From Tubiluchus corallicola (lineage: Eukaryota; Priapulida; Priapulimorpha; Priapulimorphida; Tubiluchidae), in the NCBI GenBank assembly GCA_030141605.1, contig JAQGDQ010000596.1, positions 2,501-64,500 of the forward strand: 62,000 nucleotides of DNA, written 5' to 3'. The notes beneath the pieces are model-generated. The model had not been told where the DNA came from, did not search any database, and saw nothing but the letters and a program-made list of their open reading frames with translations. Below, one piece after another: positions 22,223 through 33,552 of this stretch (positions within the stretch are counted from its first letter, which is position 1; every line of letters starts with the position of its first letter). The position numbers were made by a program, and so were the translations under genes.

Positions 22223-22823
22223 TCACTGCCACTAAATAAGTTTTGTGTATGACCAACGTCCACTCAAATTTAGGAAGTACAGCAAAAAGCCAAGATATGA
22301 ATGCATGTCCAGAGAAATACAATTCATATCGATCTAGTGCTGAAAACTATCTCCTGGTACAATTCTTCATCAAGCGAAATTATGGTTTCCAGAGAAACAA
22401 TTTCCTAGTAGAGAATTCCACAGATACGAAGTCAGAGGAAAAACGGATGTATAACTGCTGTTAAACATCTAGCAAACATAATAGAATTAGAAATCTGCTA
22501 CAAGAAATTTTAGTTTGTAATGCTATTCTTGAATTATTGCTGTCAGATAATTAAAATTTTATATAAAAATCTTATCAGTTTTAATGGAAAAACTGCAGAA
22601 GTCGTAAACCGGTGATGTACGTTTTTATTGGCTTCATTAAATAACTAAATGAGATAGTTTTGCTCACAAAAAACTACCGTGAAATTACCAAAATGCAGTA
22701 AAATCAAGACGAAACTGTGAGATACACTGAAGCCATGATATTACGGGGGGGGGGGGGGTAGAAAAGTCCATCAACCAGCAAAAAATTCTCGCCACTGTTA
22801 ATTAATCGCCAAAGTTCTAAATA
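22223..22823. other. Unique sequence with a G-run
   Basis: A run of about 16 G at 22745-22758. A frame from 22243 is open for 73 codons, but neither its composition nor any flanking signal makes it convincing. Confidence 0.4.
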
Positions 22824-22930
22824 ATAAGCGTTTTTACAGTTCCAGTGATTGATGGTGATCGTGGAAAGGTCAAAGGTTAAGGGCATCAGACAATGCATTT
22901 GCGTACGCTTGACAACGCCTCGCAGTCCAT
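22824..22930 (-). mobile_element. M1 element, short truncated copy
   Basis: AATAAGCGTTTTTACAGTTCC then GATCGTGGAAAGGTCAAAGG matches one end of M1 in reverse orientation. The rest is missing. Confidence 0.7.
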
Positions 22931-23050
22931 GCTGTTGTTATACATATATATCATTTTTTATTTGTCTTTAAAATGCTTCACTCATTAGAATAAAATTGAA
23001 TAAGCCTCAGCGTTATTTTTACATAACAATATTGTTCAAGAATCGAATCC

Positions 23051-23056
23051 TTTATT
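23051..23056 (-). terminator. Poly(A) signal of the 362-residue protein gene
   Basis: TTTATT on the plus strand reads AATAAA on the minus strand, 8 bp past the TAA stop. This very short 3' UTR supports the frame as a real gene end. Confidence 0.6.
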
Positions 23057-23063
23057 TTATATC

Positions 23064-24152
23064 TTATCCTTTCTTTGCTTTCTTGGCCTTCTTGGGTTTC
23101 TTTTCTTTCTGAACCTTCTTCTTCTTCTTCTTCTTGCTTGGCTTTTCTTTTTTCTTTCGTCTCTCTTTTGCCTGAGTTTGAACGATAGTGTCCCCATTTG
23201 GCAAATTCGTTGTTACCTCTGCAGTAGTAGTCGGTTTAGTTGTGGTCACTTTCTCAGAAGTGGATCTTGTGGCCACTTTCTCAGAAGTGGATCTATCTGT
23301 CTCCAGTTCTGCATTAGCGCCCATTGGAAGTGGCATTCTGAACAGCAATCTTGCCTTATTGACAGGCTGTGGAGAAACTGTTGGCACTGTGGTATTTGGA
23401 ACTGCATCAACTGTTGACCACGTCTGACTGTGACAATGGAAAACGGCGTGGTGCCCGTCTACGCGTTTGCAGCAGTCAGACTCCCTCGTAGCTTCTGGAC
23501 AAACTGGCAAAAGAGAAATGTCTTCTGCATTGCAAACATCGCCAGACGTCACATTTGAACAATCATTTACGTGAGCGAGGACATCTTTGGAGCACTCTCT
23601 GGATGAGAGGGTCGTGTTCAATGGGGAGAAGGTAGAATTTGAGGTTTCCACACCTCCTCCTCCTCCTCCTAATGAAGCGTCACTTTTGTTAAAGAATTCA
23701 GACGAATTGCAAGCTGACAAATTGTCCAACGAAAATCGACAACAGACCATCCTTACATTTAGAAACGACGACATGTTGAAGCTAGTGCTTCCATTGGATG
23801 ACGGAGCTGAAGAAGCCTTCCGTGTTGTGGCTTCTGGCAAGTGAGACGACGCAGAAACAGTTGATGTAACGAACGATGTTACCGTTGAAAGCACTGTAGA
23901 CAACATGGACGTAATAGGCGAAGCAGTCGTTGGCCTTGGAGACGGCAGAAATGAGGCCCAGCATTTCAATTGCTTCTTTCCTTTTAAACCTTCACAAATC
24001 TTCGGCATTGTTACTGGTTGCATTGAACTATCACAAGGTGGATAAGTAGTTGTGTCATTGGAGTAACCACACTGATGTGGTCCCCATCCACATTGTTCAG
24101 AATGTGACACAATGCACAACAAGATAACACAATCCAATATCATCGAATTCAT
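23064..24152 (-). CDS. Secreted Cys/Thr-rich protein with polylysine tail, single exon, unknown
   Basis: Seen: a 362-codon frame with start ATG at 24152 and TAA at 23064. An in-frame TAA lies upstream, with possible acceptor TTTTTATAG in the 5' UTR. Residues 1-18 form a hydrophobic signal peptide (ILDCVILLCIV core). Then come five cysteines (21, 28, 40, 53, 64), a long Ser/Thr/Pro segment, a second Cys-rich block with two CC pairs (from about residue 134 to 242), and a Thr-rich repeat RSTSEKV x2. The last 33 residues are almost all Lys with Arg, Glu and Pro. At least eight N-glycosylation sequons are visible. Inference: a glycosylated extracellular or matrix protein whose tail could bind acidic polymers or mineral. 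It is the only long intronless gene in the window. I recognise no family. Whether it is functionally tied to the collagen gene on the same strand is unknown. Confidence 0.72.
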   Translation of the reverse strand: MNSMILDCVILLCIVSHSEQCGWGPHQCGYSNDTTTYPPCDSSMQPVTMPKICEGLKGKKQLKCWASFLPSPRPTTASPITSMLSTVLSTVTSFVTSTVSASSHLPEATTRKASSAPSSNGSTSFNMSSFLNVRMVCCRFSLDNLSACNSSEFFNKSDASLGGGGGGVETSNSTFSPLNTTLSSRECSKDVLAHVNDCSNVTSGDVCNAEDISLLPVCPEATRESDCCKRVDGHHAVFHCHSQTWSTVDAVPNTTVPTVSPQPVNKARLLFRMPLPMGANAELETDRSTSEKVATRSTSEKVTTTKPTTTAEVTTNLPNGDTIVQTQAKERRKKKEKPSKKKKKKKVQKEKKPKKAKKAKKG

Positions 24153-25899
24153 GTCGAAATTAACGTCTATAAAAACTAAACTTTCAGCGTAATTATCTGT
24201 TTATTTGGCAAATTTTTCTCATGACGTTCGTAACTTGTTTCCTCCTCTAGTGCTTATAAAAAAGTATCAGTTAACCCAAGCACTTTGGAAAAATTCATGT
24301 AGTTTGGATAATACTGCTCACTTTAAGGAGGTAGGGGGTGGGGCAAAAATCTTCAACTATTATAAGGTTGGATTCGAAAATTTTACTGTACAAAGTGAAA
24401 ATGGGATTCAATAAGGGATGATAAGGGTTGGTTTATTGATTTTCTGAACAGACCCGTGGTAATCCAATTGTTTCACCCACGCCACGACCCCATCGGACGA
24501 GATGCCACCCCTCAAAAGTTCAACGCTCCCTGCTGCGTATATTAGTTTACTTCCTTTTCATTAGAGTTAACTTTTACATTTCCGGTTTCGCATTTTATAA
24601 AGGATGCAAAAGTTCACTTACACAAATTGATGGTGAATTACTCGAAGGCTTGCTTTCATTTCATCAACACAAAGTTAAACTTACTTTAATAGGTAAAATT
24701 CACGTCATACGATTTGTGTAAAAACCTTTATTATTCCCATTTTGTAGTCCTTAGTTTATTTACATATCTTATACTTATATTATTTATTTAGTTTAAATAA
24801 ATAGTTTCCACTCTCTTATGTTTATTTGCACATGAATTTTGTACATAACTTCGAAATTTTGTTAATTTCCAGCAATTTTCTCATATTGCGGTTTTTTTCA
24901 TAATTATAGCAATAGATGGCGCTATTGTCAATAATCAGTCAGTCGCAAACGCTATGTGATTAACTGGTACTTGTACGCAGTATATGTTTTTTATGTGTTT
25001 AATGTATTTTTACGTTATATACGTAAATTGGCAAATGAAGATTTTATCTATCTAATGTGCTAACATTTATGTAAGTGAAATGCATTTGTCCATTTTAATG
25101 TTTAATGCATTTTAAATATGAAATGCATTTAATATTATTATGAATTCCAAACTGTTCTTTGCTTTTAGACAATCCAATACCGACATCGTCATTTGCAGAA
25201 TGTGTCGCGACCTCTGGTGGCAATTTCCCGCACTATAATAGAACTCAATCATGTGATGAAGATTTGGAAGCAAAAGCGGTAATCGACTAGGAGTTAATGA
25301 TAACTTGGGCTCGATTCGGTGAAAGGAATTGAGAATGTTCAGAAATCACTTACGAACGAAGCCACTTACGTGATTGCAAAAATTACACAGCTATAAATAT
25401 GTTTCTGTATTTATTATATTGACTATAAGTTGTGTATTATGACGTTAATATCAACATCAATTCATAGCATTGGTCTTTCGCAAGGTATCTGGCAAAACTG
25501 CTCAAATACCGTCAACAAGTTACTAAACTTTTAAAGGCAAGGATAAGAAAATTTTGAACTGTGAAATGTATCAATTCTGCTGTACCTGTCAAACATTGTA
25601 AATATTAAATTTTATGGTCAATAAACTACTCTAGCTGGACAAGCAAGATGAACAAACTGCCTCTTTTACGAGTTTAATTTATGCTGCTGTATTGCAATTT
25701 TTATGTCTCCTCAGCCACACAGCTTTACTGTTTGTAATTTAGAGTCTTAAATTATTACAGAAAACACAATCTGCATGTGTTGGCTATGTAACGCCGGTAA
25801 GATACAGCCACAACAGTTGATGAATTAGTGAATACTAAAACGAACGGTTACTAAATGAGCATCAATTTAGATAACAATCTGAACAAAGTAAATCCACAT
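24153..25899. other. AT-rich unique DNA, no gene seen
   Basis: No exon, repeat array or element with clear ends is visible. A LINE-tail-like stretch related to 5720-5800 lies at about 25640-25760 (CACACAGCTTTACTGTTTG). The first part upstream of the 362-residue protein gene may hold its promoter, but I see no TATA box I would defend. Confidence 0.45.
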
Positions 25900-26700
25900 T
25901 TCTTCTGCTTTCTTCAAAATCTCATTCCATCTCTTGATACGCATTGAAGTATTAACATTTATCAGAGTATTTCACACTCTTCGATCTGCAGCTAACAGCA
26001 CAACTTCTTCTACTCCTAACGACAGGTTTGGTTGAAGTTGTTGAACATCTTTATTTATCTTTAGCTATCCAAGTTGTTTTAGGTTTGCCAGGTGGTTTTT
26101 TTTGCAAGGTTTTAAGGCTTCCTTTAAGGTGATTCTTCCTGGTGCTTCATTTGGTAATTTTAGAAGATGTCCTAGCCATCTTAATCTTCGGACCTTGACT
26201 TTTGAACTCCAATAAATTTCTTTTGTTCTGGTGTATAAATTTTCCTTTTTTGATTATGTATGGCCATCTTATCTTTAAAACTTTCCTTGGAAGACTTCTA
26301 TGAAATGTGTCAATCTGGTTTTCTTGAGTGATCGTTAAACCCCAAGTTTCCTGTTGTACATAAATATACTGGTAACGTAAGCATTAAATAATCGAAGTCT
26401 TACGTTAAGATTTAATTTCTTGTGCTGAAGAAAAGCATACATTGTTTGTTGCTTTCTGCTTTTAATGTCATCTTCGGTGCTTAGAATAGTACCCCTGTAC
26501 TTGTACTTTTTCAAAGACTGATTACCATATCTTGCAATAATATATTCTTCTGTTTTTGACTGGTTTACTTGAAGATTTCTTTTCTCTGGTTTTTTTGGGA
26601 AAATCCCTTTTTATTGTGTTAGTTGGAAAATTTGATACACGGATCCATCCAATATCATCTGCGTATTGTTGATCAATAAAGAATGGTTCATAGGATTCCA
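25900..26700 (-). mobile_element. LINE fragment, C-terminal half of reverse transcriptase
   Basis: The minus strand encodes, with one or more stops or frame breaks, QYADDIGWIRVSNFP (the YADD catalytic box, about 26650-26690), then a KYRGTILSTEDDIKSRK segment, VRLRLFNAYVTSIFMYN, and a PPGKPKTTW motif near the 3' end. This order is standard for the palm-to-C-terminus of CR1/L2-like non-LTR retrotransposons. The N-terminal endonuclease is absent, as in 5'-truncated insertions. Not active. Confidence 0.82.
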
Positions 26701-26718
26701 AAGCAGGATAGGAGTGAT

Positions 26719-26997
26719 CAGTGGCGGATTATGATTTTATGGGCCTTAGGCTTGAGCTTGGAACGGGCCTTTTAAATGTTGCTACACTGCTGAGCTGACG
26801 TGTTTTTGTGGAGCTCTCGTCGTTTGTAAGTTTGTTTAATTTTGTGAGTTTTTGCCCAACGATTGTGATAAAAATTATACCTTCTTGATCCTTGAGTTGT
26901 GGACTAGGACTATATAAACACGATTACAGCGATTATTTTGCCGGGCCCCTTTTGATCCCGGGCCTTAGGCTTCAGCCTATAGGGCTATCCGCTACAG
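26719..26997. mobile_element. hAT-like non-autonomous element, 279 bp
   Basis: It begins CAGTGGCGGATT and ends ATCCGCTACAG, the characteristic inverted ends of many hAT elements. It is flanked by a perfect 8-bp duplication GGAGTGAT (26711-26718 and 26998-27005). Subterminal GGGCCTTAGGCTT occurs in both halves. No ORF. Confidence 0.88.
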
Positions 26998-27005
26998 GGA
27001 GTGAT

Positions 27006-28103
27006 CCAGAATATGTTGAGGAAGGTTATCACAGACAGTGGTACGTAATCATGATCATCATTTGGAGGAGTGTGAATCTTAAGTGCATTCCATTACATAA
27101 CTACTACCTCGTGATGAGCCCGCTTAAGCAATGAGGTAAATCTTGATAAGCGCAAACATTAAAATATTAACCATAGATAAGAACACTTCACAGGCTATTG
27201 ATGATGATGATAAGTCTTTCTTATCGTCTTTTCGCAGGCAAAAATTTCTGTAGAAACATTAGACGCTAGAGTGAGTTCTTCAACACTACATGTTACTCAT
27301 TCTGCAATTAGCTTCTTTAATGATGTAAAAGAAGTAAAATCAAAGTCATTAATGAAGCAAGTTTCCTGTCAGTAAGATAAAAATGCAAACAAATTAATAT
27401 GCCAAATTATTAAATTCCCAATTCAACATTTAAGTCCATAAAGAGGTACAACCAATAATCTCAAAAACTGCACAAATTTAAACCCTATTTTAGTGCAATT
27501 TAGCAGCAAGATCTTAAAGTAAAAGTTTCCTAAGTTAATGCCGATATTAAATTTACATTGTTGTTGCATTTCCCTGTTGTTGGCTAAATAAGTAAATCTT
27601 GAAATAAATCTTGAAATAAATCTTGAAATAAATCTTGGAATCTTGAAATTGAAATGCCACTACTACTATGGATGACTCCTTGTAGCGGTCAAATTTAGTG
27701 TGAAATTCAGATGTGTCAGTTAAATCTAGATCAACTCATCGTTTCACCGAGCATTAATGCCAGTGTAAATTGATTACGCCCCCTGCACGAAACTAAACGA
27801 GGAACATTATCGGGTGAGGGTGATGGGGGGTGCATTCCACCAAATTTTCATGATTTACTGCAAACAGAGACAACAAGTGAAGAAAAATACAGAGTTGTGG
27901 GGTCGCGCCAAAGCCCCAGATCAAACTGAATAACTCGTTCAGGTTTACCAAACAAATTAACACATTTCTCGAGGCTTTCAGACGAGATCTGATGTTTACA
28001 CAAGCATTGTCGAAGAAAAATAAATATTATTTCACCATCAATGGCCAAATGAAATTCAACAAAATTGGGAGGAAAACCGAAAAGGGAACGCAATCCGTAA
28101 GAA
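27006..28103. other. Region with two LINE 3' tails
   Basis: At 27190-27335 the minus strand resembles 38330-38480 (CCTGCGAAAAGACG then a CATCAT tail). At 27580-27655 the AAATAAATCTTG tail motif is repeated four times, as at 5800-5860. The rest is unique, and no gene is seen. Confidence 0.5.
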
Positions 28104-28630
28104 GCATTAGTAACTAGGGTTCAATCGTTGGTCCATAAGTGAGATCATGTAAAAATGCATGGAAAGAGTATCAGACGCTGTAACAGCTGTTGCACGAGTT
28201 TAAGCAAGTGTTGGCTGCCAGGCTCTGGCCTGCAGCATTAGTAACCAGGGTTCAATCGTTAGTGCATAAGTGAGATCATGTAAAAAATGCATGGAAAAAG
28301 TATTAGACGTTGTACCAACTGTTGCACGAGTTAAGCAAGTGTTGGCTGCCAGGCTCTGGCCTGCAGCATTAGTAACCAGGGTTCAATCGTTAGTGCATAA
28401 GTGAGATCATGTAAAAAATGCATGGAAAAAGTATTAGACGTTGTACCAACTGTTGCACGAGTTAAGCAAGTGTTGGCTGCCAGGCTCTGGCCTGCAGCAT
28501 TAGTAACCAGGGTTCAATCGTTGGTCCATAAGTGAGATCATGTAAAAATGCATGGAAAGAGTATCAGACGCTGTAACAGCTGTTGCACGAGTTAAGCAAG
28601 TGTTGGCTGCCAGGCTCTGGACTGCAGTGT
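28104..28630. repeat. 131-bp tandem repeat, four copies
   Basis: GCATTAGTAAC starts at 28104, 28235, 28366 and 28497 (step 131). Copies 1 and 4 share one set of variants (GTATCAGACGCTGTAACAGC). Copies 2 and 3 share another (GTATTAGACGTTGTACCAAC). Confidence 0.93.
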
Positions 28631-29205
28631 TCACTAACTAGTGAAGTTGGTCTTCCAGCCTAAGGTCGCTGTTTGTTTTCTACAGCAGAGTTAGACTCAC
28701 ACTTCGATTGATTAGTGATTTTCTTAGGCTGTAAATGGGAAAATAAGAAAGGGAGAAAAAATAAGAGGACTGAAAGGAGAGGGCAAGAGAAAGACAGCGA
28801 GAAATATTGAGAAAACACAGAAGAGAAGGCAGAAATAAAGTGAGAGAAAAAGAGAGTAACCAGGAGGGAGGCAGGTAGAGAGAGAGAGTGTGTATGCGAG
28901 TGAGTGAGTGAGTGAGTGAGTGAGTGTGAGGTGAAGAGAGGAGAGGAACAGAGCATAGGAGAGCAAAGGAAGAGGCGAGAGAATTCAAATTTCAAATTTA
29001 TTCAAATCTCTATTACTCTTTTGGGAGGAGGAAACATTACAGTCATTAGGAGAGAGAAAAAGAGGAAGAGAGGGGAAGAAGTGAAGAAAGAAAGGCGAAT
29101 AAGAAACAAGAAAATAATTACAAAAAACTAACAGAAGTTTAATTACAAAGAAGAGAATGGAAACTGAAAGTTCCTTCCGTCGTTAGGAACTATACTATAC
29201 TATAT
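28631..29205. other. Purine-rich and GT-rich simple sequence
   Basis: Low-complexity GA-rich DNA with a (GAGT)n run at 28900-28925. Open frames here are low-complexity artefacts. Confidence 0.6.
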
Positions 29206-29710
29206 TGTAAGATTAGATTAGATTAGATTAGATTAGATTAGATTAGATTAGATTAGATTAGATTAGATTAGATTAGATTAGATTAGATTAGATTAGATTA
29301 GATTAGATTAGATTAGATTAGATTAGATTAGATTAGATTAGATTAGATTAGATTAGATTAGATTAGATTAGATTAGATTAGATTAGATTAGATTAGATTA
29401 GATTAGATTAGATTAGATTAGATTAGATTAGATTAGATTAGATTAGATTAGATTCGATTCGATTCGATTCGATTCGATTCGATTCGATTCGATTCGATTC
29501 GATTAGATTAGATTAGATTAGATTAGATTAGATTAGATTAGATTAGATTAGATTAGATTAGATTAGATTAGATTAGATTAGATTAGATTAGATTAGATCA
29601 GATCAGATCAGATCAGATCAGATCAGATCAGATCAGATCAGATCAGATCAGATCAGATCAGATCAGATCAGATCAGATCAGATCAGATCAGATCAGATCA
29701 GATTAGATTA
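29206..29710. repeat. Pentanucleotide satellite GATTA/GATTC/GATCA, about 500 bp
   Basis: About 49 GATTA units, then about 10 GATTC, about 19 GATTA, and about 22 GATCA units. Each block is essentially pure with sharp boundaries and no mixing. Confidence 0.97.
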
Positions 29711-30144
29711 TTACATTTACACTTGTAACTACATTTACATTTATAACTACAAAAAACATTTAAAACTACAATCATTAAGAAATAATAAAAGTACAATAAT
29801 TACAGACATGAAACAATTCATTCAGTAACGTGAATCGTTTTTGCTTTCATCTTAACCCTGCGGTCTTGTTTCAATTATCCACAGCTAAACGCTTAAATGA
29901 ATGTCAAATGTTACAGTTTTTTCGATTGTGTTTAAATATTTGAGAGTGAAAATAGATACCTGAGTTCGAAATACATTTTACATAGAAGTTTCGAGAATTT
30001 TTTAGCCTAACAGATTGAGCTGATAGTTTAACTATAACATGAAAATTAAGAGACTTCGTCATCTAAACACATTTATCTAGCACTGCAATCATACTAAAAT
30101 GAGAATACTTTACTAATATATTCATTATAAGTAAGTTTAAAGAA

Positions 30145-30365
30145 GACAGGATGATTTTTCATACACTATCCCATTTTCAAGTCCGATAGCAAGCTTAACA
30201 CCAATAATACTGGAAAAGCGTTTCTGATAATTAAATAATAGATTAAAATCGTAATTAATGGCGAGCGAGCGTAACTACTGATCACATCACAAACTAACAA
30301 AATTTTTAACAGAAAAAATATTCCAGGAGCTTGTTGCACGTGTTTGTGAAAGTGATGTCATGGGT
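30145..30365 (+). mobile_element. M3 element, left part only
   Basis: GAAGACAGGATGATTTTTCATAC at the left, then the M3 body to about GTTTGTGAAAGTGATG. The right half is missing. Confidence 0.7.
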
Positions 30366-30722
30366 TACTCTTTGCGGCTTTGTGTTACCCCACCGACACT
30401 AAAACCATTAAACTGACCACTCGACGTATTTTTCTACAGTTCTTTGTATCTTTGTCTAACACTGACTTACCGATGTGGTTACAATGAATTTTTATTTTGC
30501 ATACCAAGATAGTTTCAATGGCTTCTTTTGGTACATTAACTCGAACAGGACTGACGCTACGACGGCATATGGCTTCAGTAAAACACCACAAATATTGACA
30601 CCCAGAAAAACTGAGTTGTTTATTTACACGAGTGGAAAAATTGCTTGGGATTTGTTAGCGGCACTTGCACCGAAGAAAGCTAATCATCGACTAAAGCGGT
30701 ACTCTGCATCAATCAGTCAAAC

Positions 30723-30917
30723 ATGGCGGAAGAAAAAACAGTTTACGACTTTACGATTAACCTAGAGAATTCAAGGCGCAATAAAGATATTCCATTAAAA
30801 CCCGAATTCTTCGACGGCAGTGAGCTGTGGTCCCATTTCTGGACTCCATTTTTAGTGCCGGATTTTGATTTTGTAGACCCCTGGGTTACAGAGAGTGTGC
30901 CGTCCCCTTCCCCCTAG
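30723..30917 (+). CDS. Candidate short ORF, 64 codons
   Basis: ATG in a strong context (AAACATGGCG), in-frame TAA 42 nt upstream, ends TAG then TGA. The peptide is of balanced composition (MAEEKTVYDFTINLENS ... FWTPFLVPDFDFVDPW). There is no recognised domain. It could be a small protein, a first exon, or a fragment. It stops exactly where an 84-bp repeat begins. Confidence 0.32.
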   Translation: MAEEKTVYDFTINLENSRRNKDIPLKPEFFDGSELWSHFWTPFLVPDFDFVDPWVTESVPSPSP

Positions 30918-31165
30918 TGACAATTAACAAAAGCGTGAATGTTGGATTCTTTAAATCAGTTTATTCAACTTCTACAACATAATGTCAACATTAGACCCAC
31001 AGTGACAATTAACAAAAACATGAATGTTGGATTATTTAAATCAGTTTATTCAACTTCTACAATATAACGTCAACATTAGACTACAATGACAATTAACAAA
31101 AGTATGAATGTTGGATTTGTCAAATTAATTTATTCAACTTCTATAGCAATGGCAACATTAATCCC
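30917..31165. repeat. 84/85-bp tandem repeat, three copies
   Basis: GTGACAATTAACAAAA-type units start at 30917, 31002 and 31086, each with GAATGTTGGAT and TTTATTCAACTTCTA. Copies diverge to the right. Confidence 0.9.
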
Positions 31166-31245
31166 TCTTAATCGGGTGCAAGTCTAATCGAACAGAAAGA
31201 GTAGAAATATTCTAATATTTACTAAATTAAAATAAATTTTTGAAA

Positions 31246-31930
31246 TATTAAAGGACAAGAAAAGGCGTACCTGAGGTAGGCTTCAGAAAAATCGCCTAAA
31301 GAAATTATGTTACTTTACAGCAATTTTATCCGTATATCTTACTCGCACTGAAAGGATTTTTTGTTTGTTTTCATTTTAAATCTCCCACAATACTGTTCCG
31401 ACCGTGCTGGTACATGACGTCATATACGCACAACGTAAATCAGGGGAAGAAAAGGAAATGTTAAATTATGTCCCAAAAAACTTAGCATGCAAAATTATGT
31501 TACTTAGCATTTCGTTTACCTGCTTGAAAGACTTACGTAACTAGAAAAAATATTAATTATTTAAAATCTTTTCACCAATTGGTAGAATGTCGCTGACTCA
31601 CCCTCCAGGATGCACCACTCACTAACCAAAAAAGTATTTTTAATCTTATTGACAAGATACAATAATTTTAAATTTTACTTAGTTAGTGATGTGTGCGCTA
31701 CCAATGCTCTGATTATTTTTTCAAACTTTACTCAGTGTTATCTAAATTTGTATCAAATGGTCAAAATGGCTGCGCCTAATGGTCATCGAGGGAGCTTAAA
31801 TTTACAAGTTTTATACAACGTTACTGTCGACGCAAGTCTAATGTGCAAAAAGGTAATATATAAGTGGTAAAAAATTTCAAGACGAATTTTTGAGGTTTTA
31901 TGTAAGTTGAGGGTTTTCTTGTGATTTAAA
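31246..31930 (+). mobile_element. M4 element, near complete (about 685 bp)
   Basis: It starts TTAAAGGACAAGAAAAGGCG, contains TGACGTCA at 31415-31422 and CATTTCGTTTACCTGCTTG, and matches 10845 and the reverse copy at 43915. The right end is approximate. Confidence 0.75.
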
Positions 31931-32555
31931 TACAATATGTACAATTTACAATAAATTGTAATTTTGTCAGTGAAGATGTGACCTCAATTCCTATAAAATG
32001 ACGTCATTGTAATCAGAATTGCCAGTGTGGCAGTACCAGTGAGTAGGAATAACGAGCAAGAAAACAATATTCAGATAATTCAGCAAACTTTTACTCTCAT
32101 TCTGTAATAACTTTTCACAGTAAATGAATTTCACTTAAATCTCTGGAGGACCCTCAGCTGGCGGAGGCACCTGGGCTGCCCTCAGCCCATGAAGCCCATG
32201 TCTAAATCCGGCAGTGCATTTTAGTGACCTCGGCGACTTCGGCTTGTCCATCTGTCATACGTAGAAAAACTGTAGGTACTTAAGCAGTGCACAAGTAAAA
32301 CACGAAAATTGCTTGGACAACCAATTTGTTTAATGGGTTCGTCTGGCAAGAAAAACTATTTACTTAAAGAAATCCCCTTTACGAATGGTCTTCCCAAGTG
32401 TTTTCTGCTAGCTTTTATGGCTTCCCAGTGTAAATATCTAGGTTGTTCTCACAACAAGTGAAACCCTTCTCATGCAGACGCTTAGAACTGATGCTCTTTC
32501 GATGTCTTAAACTTACTCACACCTAATCAGTCGTATGCGTAATAAGGTCACGTGT
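31931..32555. other. Unique sequence with a possible hAT end
   Basis: TGACGTCA at 31999-32006. The reverse complement of 32190-32216 reads CACTGCCGGATTTAGACATGG, hAT-terminus-like, but I did not find its partner. No exon seen. Confidence 0.35.
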
Positions 32556-33163
32556 TAAAGGAAGACAGGATGATTTTTCCCGTACTAACCCATTTTCAAG
32601 TACAGTAAAAGTATACATTTTCATATCAATAATACTGTAAAAGCGTTTCTGATAATTGAATAATAGATTAAAATCTTAATTAACGGTGGGCGAGCCCAAT
32701 TATTGAAGACATCACAAACTAACACAATTTTCACCAGCAAAAATATACCACGAGCGTGTTGCACGTGTTTGTGAAAGCGAAAATTGAAGTGCAGTGTTAC
32801 TGTAAGATATTCAGTGTGTTGTACTAAAACTCGGCCAGCTTTAAGATAAAAATTCAAATTTCAAATTTACCACTGTGCTCACGCATGAGCTGTCGAAGTG
32901 TGTAGTTTGTCACAAACTAACACATCTAAACGGAGAGGTACAGCACCTGTTTTTGTGCAATGCGTTTCCGAAATGCAGTCACGAGTGCCCGTTAACTACT
33001 GAATGGCGAAATGCATGTACCAGCAAAGAACGTGAAATTGTGTTTGTGTGGTAATGGTTCTTTTACGTAAGTCATTTTTGAAAAAAAATAGTATGTTCCC
33101 ATTCAATATTTTAGATTGTTTTGACCTAGAGTTTAACATTGGGTCCGGTTTTCCTTTAGTGAT
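32556..33163 (+). mobile_element. M3 element, complete (about 607 bp)
   Basis: TTAAAGGAAGACAGGATGAT at the left and GGGTCCGGTTTTCCTTTA at the right. The ends fit TA target duplication with an AAGGA-starting inverted repeat. Confidence 0.8.
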
Positions 33164-33552
33164 GTCAGAATAAGAAAAACTACTAAAGATAAATTTGTCT
33201 TTTCGAAGACATAATATACTTCTGTATTTCAAACATAAGCAGATAATTTATAGAGTCAGAAAGATCATCAGATTCACGATGCAGAAGGTTACATTTTTCA
33301 ATGTTAAAAACTGGTGTAAGTTTGAAAAATAAAAGCTACTTTAGAAAAGTAAAGGTAAGTGTACACTGTTATATCAACAATAAAATATTCTAGATCACAT
33401 TTAGTGCTTACGGGTGGCAGACATAAATTTCGCTTGTAAAGGGAGCAATTCAAAGTATTTGTACCCAAGCACAATCGGCATAATAAAGCAGCAGCGCATC
33501 TATTTTCTGAAAAAGAAAGTTTAGATAAGGAACGAAACATTTTAGCTGCAGT

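Noticed and set aside
22741-22758. G-run as a possible G-quadruplex
   Set aside because: A single uninterrupted G tract such as this, and the one at 38965, is common as a slippage tract; no functional context.
30385-30600. Minus-strand segment ending at a strong GTAAGTCAG donor in phase 1, the phase needed before the TSPN exon
   Set aside because: No signal-peptide ATG or good acceptor in the open frame. The phase match alone is weak.
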